A DNA stretch of 64,000 nucleotides, from assembly GCF_023502145.1 (NCBI RefSeq), contig NZ_JAMFLI010000012.1:1-64000 (forward strand). The letters run 5' to 3'. Shown in pieces: positions 60,458-64,000 of the stretch (position 1 is its first letter; each line of letters opens with the position of its first letter). The stretch is from Craterilacuibacter sp. RT1T. GTDB lineage: Bacteria > Pseudomonadota > Gammaproteobacteria > Burkholderiales > Chromobacteriaceae. The notes under the pieces were generated by a model. The model had not been told where the DNA came from and made no database searches. It saw only the letters and a list, made by a program, of their open reading frames with translations. A program made the translations under genes and the position numbers.

Positions 60458-60866
60458 GTCGTCTGTACCTATCCCCCCTGCGCTCGGCCAACACTGGCCA
60501 TCCGCGACTGGGTGCGGCGCTCGCTTTCAAGCCGTCCGACACACCCGGCACAAATTTAGCCGGATGACGACACATCGCCTGGCTAAGCATATCGCATCGA
60601 AAAAGATCACACCCCCTGCGTGACAAACTCACTAGTCACCACATCTGCACCTCAGTAAATATTTGCAGGTAGGAAATCCTCCCCCCATGAACTAGCTTGA
60701 GTAAATAAAAAAGTCACCTGCAATGGCTTGCTTAAGCCATAAGGTGACTTTTTTGGCGGCAGTGCGACGGCCCCAAGCACGGGAGACCCGTCATGTATAG
60801 ACAACACGGTTTGACTTTGCGATTCACACGATCAAGCCCGAATCAATCATGACTTCAGGAGTTGGT
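60458..60866. other. Gap before the RND operon with a long two-part hairpin
   Basis: No gene is supported. 60707-60719 (AAAAAAGTCACCT) pairs with 60742-60754 (AGGTGACTTTTTT), and inside it ATGGCTT (60723-60729) pairs with AAGCCAT (60734-60740). This can act as a terminator in both directions. A TTGACT at 60821 could be a -35 box for the efflux genes but no matching -10 is clear. Confidence 0.6.
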
Positions 60867-62066
60867 ATGGATACGCCAGTGACACCCCGTCTCCCAAACT
60901 TTGACCTAGGTCTGCCCTTATTGGCACTGGCTCTCTTGCCGCTGTTAACTGCTTGTGGCAAACAAAGCGCTCCGCCCGCGCAAGCGGCGACCAATGTGAC
61001 GGCAATGAAAATTAGCGCACGTGACGTACCCGTCAGCGTCACCTTTGTCGCCCGTACTGAAAGCTCGCAAAACGTCGAAATCAACGCACGGGTTGCCGGT
61101 TACCTCGACAGCAAGAATTACACCGAAGGCGGGCCGGTAAAAAAAGGGCAGACACTGTTTGTGCTTGATCAGCGGCCATTCAAGGCATCGCTGGATTCTG
61201 CCCGAGCCCAGCTTGCCAACACTCAAGCCGCGCTGGAGACGGCAAGGCTTACACTAAGGCGCTATCAGGAACTCACCCCGCGCGGCGCGGCGGCACAGTC
61301 CGATCTGGACAAGGCCACCGGCACCTATCAGCAGGCACAGGCCAGCGTTAAGCAAGCCCAGGCTGCCGTGACCCAGGCCGAGCTCAATCTGAGCTACACC
61401 ACCATCACCTCGCCGGTGGATGGCGTCAGCGGCATGGCCACCCCCTCGGTTGGCACCTACATCAGCAGCAGCAATAGCAAAATGACGACCGTCGCGACGC
61501 TCTCCCCGATGTGGGTGAATTTCAGCGTATCGGAAAGCCAGCGCCAACAACAGGAAGCCGCTGTACGCAAAGGCCTGCAACGCCCGCCGCCAAACGGCAT
61601 GTATCAGGCAGAAATCCTGCTGGGCGAAGGCCAAAAATATGGGCAGACCGGCAAAATCACCTTTGCCTCGCCATTTTACGACAGCAACACCGGCACCTTT
61701 ATGGTACGCGCGTCGGTCGCCAATCCGGATGGCGTATTGATGCCCAACCAGTACGTCAATGTGCGCCTGACCGGCGCAGTACGCCCCAACGCCATCCTGC
61801 TGCCGCTACAGGCAGTACAACAAGGAGCGGGCAGCAACTATGTCTGGGTAGTCGGCAAAAATGGCCGCTCGGAATACCGCACGGTGGTCGTCGGACCATG
61901 GCAGAGTCAGGGCTGGTTTATCGATAGCGGGCTCAAAGCCGGCGAGCAGGTTGTTGTCGACGGTGTCGCCACCTTGCGTCCGGACACGCCGCTGAAAGTC
62001 AAGCTGCTAAGTCAGGCCGAAATCGACAAGCAGCTGGGGCTCGCCCCCGCGGCTGCCCAACATTGA
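60867..62066 (+). CDS. RND efflux periplasmic adaptor (AcrA/MexA-like lipoprotein)
   Basis: A 399-residue membrane fusion protein from the ATG at 60867, chosen because AGGAG lies 5 nt upstream; an ATG at 60849 is in frame but lacks a site. Signal with lipobox LLTAC near residue 30. Lipoyl/barrel-sandwich segments (EINARVAGYLDSKNY; LSYTTITSPVDGVSG) flank an alpha hairpin with Ala/Gln-rich heptads. Followed after 16 bp by the RND pump gene. No local TetR-type repressor is seen upstream. Confidence 0.92.
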   Translation: MDTPVTPRLPNFDLGLPLLALALLPLLTACGKQSAPPAQAATNVTAMKISARDVPVSVTFVARTESSQNVEINARVAGYLDSKNYTEGGPVKKGQTLFVLDQRPFKASLDSARAQLANTQAALETARLTLRRYQELTPRGAAAQSDLDKATGTYQQAQASVKQAQAAVTQAELNLSYTTITSPVDGVSGMATPSVGTYISSSNSKMTTVATLSPMWVNFSVSESQRQQQEAAVRKGLQRPPPNGMYQAEILLGEGQKYGQTGKITFASPFYDSNTGTFMVRASVANPDGVLMPNQYVNVRLTGAVRPNAILLPLQAVQQGAGSNYVWVVGKNGRSEYRTVVVGPWQSQGWFIDSGLKAGEQVVVDGVATLRPDTPLKVKLLSQAEIDKQLGLAPAAAQH

Positions 62067-62082
62067 AACGGGGAGAAAAACC

Positions 62083-64000
62083 ATGTTCTCCCGCTTCTTT
62101 ATCGAACGGCCTATTTTTGCCGCTGTCGTCTCAATCGTGATCTCGCTGATCGGCATACTGTCCGTGTCAGGCCTGCCGATAGAACAATACCCGACGATTG
62201 CACCGGTACAGGTACAAGTCACCGCCAACTACCCCGGCGCCGATGCACAAACCGCCGCGCAAACCGTCGCGGCACCAATCGAGCAACAAATTACCGGCGT
62301 CGACAACCTGCTCTACATGAGTTCCAGCAGCTCATCCAGCGGCAACGTGACCATCACCGCTTTCTTTGATCTGGCAACCGACCCGGACATCGCACAAGTA
62401 CAGGTGCAGAACCGGGTTAATCTGGCGACGCCGCAGCTACCGCAAATCGTCACCCAAGCAGGGGTGTCGGTACAGAAAAAGTCGTCGAGCATTCTGATGG
62501 TACTCACCATCACCGATCAAAGCGGCAGCATGAACGCGCAGCAGCTGGACAACTACACCAACGTCAACATCATGGACGCGATTAAGCGCGTTCCCGGAGC
62601 CGGCCAAGCCGCCATGTTTGGCGCACCAAACCAGGCCATCCGCGTCTGGCTGAACCCGCGCAATATGGCGGCGCTCGGCGTGACCACTACCGACGTCAAA
62701 AATGCGATCTCCGCACAGAACGCGCTGGTCGGCGCGGGCCAGATCGGCCAGGCACCGAGCGAGGGCGAGGTACAGATGACCTTCCCCGTCGTCACCGACG
62801 GCGCATTCTCCGATCTGTCGATGTACGAGGAGATGATTCTCAAGGCATCACAGGGCAGCAATGCCGTAGTGCGCCTGAAGGATGTTGCCCGCGTCGAATT
62901 CGGCCGCCAGTATTACAGCAGTGCCAGCTTCTTTAACGGCAAGCCGACCTCGGCCATTGGTATCTATCTGCAGCCCGGTGCCAATGCACTGGACGTTTCC
63001 GATGCAGTACGCAAAACACTCGACGATATGAAAGCGACCTTTCCCAAGGGCGTCGAGTACACCGTGGCACTGGATACCACCGACTTTGTGCGGGACTCGA
63101 TCAAGGAAGTCATCAAGACACTGATCGAGGCCATGGTACTGGTGATCGTGGTGATCTATCTGTTCCTGCAGAACTTGCGTGCAACACTCATTGCAGCCAT
63201 CGCCATCGTAGTGTCGCTGCTGGGCGGCTTTATCGGGCTTTACGCGCTGGGCTTCTCGATCAATCTGTTAACCCTGTTCGGCCTGATACTCGCTATTGGC
63301 CTCGTCGTCGACGATGCGATCGTAGTGATCGAGAACGTCGAAAAAATGATGCATGACCATCCGGAGATGAGTCCCAAAGAAGCATCGATTGCCTCGATGG
63401 AAGAAGTCTCCGGTGCAGTGATCAGCATGACGCTGGTGCTCTCGGCGGTGTTCATTCCGGCATTGTTTATCTCGGGCACGACCGGCCAGCTCTACAAGCA
63501 GTTTGCCGCTACCATCGCCAGCGGCGTACTGGTGTCGGGCATCTCGGCGCTGACGCTCACGCCCATGCTGTGTGCCCTGCTGCTCAAACGCAGCCCGCCA
63601 CCGACCAAGGGGCCATTCGCCTGGTTTAACCGCTGGTTCGACCGCACCACCAAGGCGTACGGACGACTGTCACATTTAGTTATCCGCAAGGCTTTCTTCT
63701 CGCTGCTCTGTCTGGCGGTCATGCTGCTTGGCCTGTGGCAGCTGTTCCGTATGGTGCCATCAAGCTTCGTACCACAGGAAGATCAAGGCTATATGATGGC
63801 GGCACTGATCATGCCCGAGGCGGCCAGCTTGCAGCGCTCGATCAAGGCCGGTGACGAAGTGGACCGTATCATCCGCAGCAACCCCGAAATTCAGTTCAAT
63901 ACCATGATCGATGGCTTCAGCCTGCTGGATGGTCAGGTCAAATCGAATGCAGCGACCGCCTTCATCGGCCTCAAACCATTCAAGGAACGCCCCGACGCCA
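62083..64000 (+). CDS. RND efflux pump inner-membrane subunit (HAE1/AcrB-like), 3' end beyond the window
   Basis: 639 codons are visible, starting at ATG 62083 with GGGAGA upstream; the reading frame is open to the window edge, where about 400 residues are still expected. N-terminus MFSRFFIERPIFAAVVSIVI and IEQYPTIAPVQVQV are typical of hydrophobe/amphiphile exporters. The proton-relay Asp pair is in GLVVDDAIVVIENVEK near residue 407. Works with the adaptor upstream and an outer-membrane channel not seen here. Confidence 0.95.
   Translation, partial: MFSRFFIERPIFAAVVSIVISLIGILSVSGLPIEQYPTIAPVQVQVTANYPGADAQTAAQTVAAPIEQQITGVDNLLYMSSSSSSSGNVTITAFFDLATDPDIAQVQVQNRVNLATPQLPQIVTQAGVSVQKKSSSILMVLTITDQSGSMNAQQLDNYTNVNIMDAIKRVPGAGQAAMFGAPNQAIRVWLNPRNMAALGVTTTDVKNAISAQNALVGAGQIGQAPSEGEVQMTFPVVTDGAFSDLSMYEEMILKASQGSNAVVRLKDVARVEFGRQYYSSASFFNGKPTSAIGIYLQPGANALDVSDAVRKTLDDMKATFPKGVEYTVALDTTDFVRDSIKEVIKTLIEAMVLVIVVIYLFLQNLRATLIAAIAIVVSLLGGFIGLYALGFSINLLTLFGLILAIGLVVDDAIVVIENVEKMMHDHPEMSPKEASIASMEEVSGAVISMTLVLSAVFIPALFISGTTGQLYKQFAATIASGVLVSGISALTLTPMLCALLLKRSPPPTKGPFAWFNRWFDRTTKAYGRLSHLVIRKAFFSLLCLAVMLLGLWQLFRMVPSSFVPQEDQGYMMAALIMPEAASLQRSIKAGDEVDRIIRSNPEIQFNTMIDGFSLLDGQVKSNAATAFIGLKPFKERPDA

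Noticed and set aside
60362-60559. Plus-strand ORF of 65 codons after tRNA-Leu
   Set aside because: It starts inside the tRNA and crosses its terminator.

Overview
The window looks like a chromosomal segment of a GC-rich betaproteobacterium, most likely of the Neisseriales (Chromobacteriaceae-like). The gene sets support this: polA / LOG-family hydrolase / DUF2782 / homoserine kinase, the order mnmG-rsmG-parA-parB near an atp operon, glmU-DeoR-glmS, and rsmI back to back with a lpoA-yraN-diaA-dolP type cluster. No species can be fixed from the sequence alone.

Layout. 1-15296 is housekeeping and physiology: polA, a LOG-family nucleotide hydrolase, DUF2782, homoserine kinase, a CHASE4-GGDEF-EAL protein, a LysR regulator divergent from two tandem YeiH-type transporters, hemF, a MOSC protein, a small copper-type cluster (Cys-rich secreted protein, DUF411, DUF305), an alanine-zipper lipoprotein and an L,D-transpeptidase. 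15297-34472 is a complete Tn7-like transposon of 19,176 bp inserted just downstream of glmS. 34498-48233 runs glmS-DeoR-glmU, then the F-ATPase operon, argF and a TDT/SLAC1-type transporter (all minus strand). After a LysR gene come parB-parA-rsmG-mnmG (minus), TrmO, a Tim44-like protein, an EAL protein, the dolP-diaA-yraN-lpoA cluster, rsmI, tRNA-Leu(CAA), and an RND efflux adaptor and pump; the pump gene runs off the window.

The Tn7-like element is the accessory core. Its boundaries can be read directly: a 5-bp duplication TTTTC at 15292-15296 and 34473-34477, related termini beginning TGA(A/T)GA, and TnsB-type repeats near both ends. It encodes TnsA, TnsB, TnsC and a TnsD/TniQ protein in one operon, plus a second, convergent TniQ protein beside glmS. 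No CRISPR array, Cas gene or TnsE is seen. The cargo holds (i) a translationally coupled pair: a nitrilase-fold protein with an intact Glu-Lys-Cys triad, and a Rad50/SMC-like ABC ATPase with a CPVC hook and an extra N-terminal domain of about 185 residues; (ii) a low-GC gene with a PD-(D/E)XK-type motif; (iii) an AT-rich membrane protein gene; and (iv) a complete IS4-family insertion sequence with a 9-bp duplication and fragments of an IS3-family element. The nitrilase plus ABC-ATPase pair is the best candidate for a poorly described, probably anti-phage, system.

The insertion has also separated glmS from what was probably its own terminator, which now lies at 15265-15292 on the far side of the transposon.
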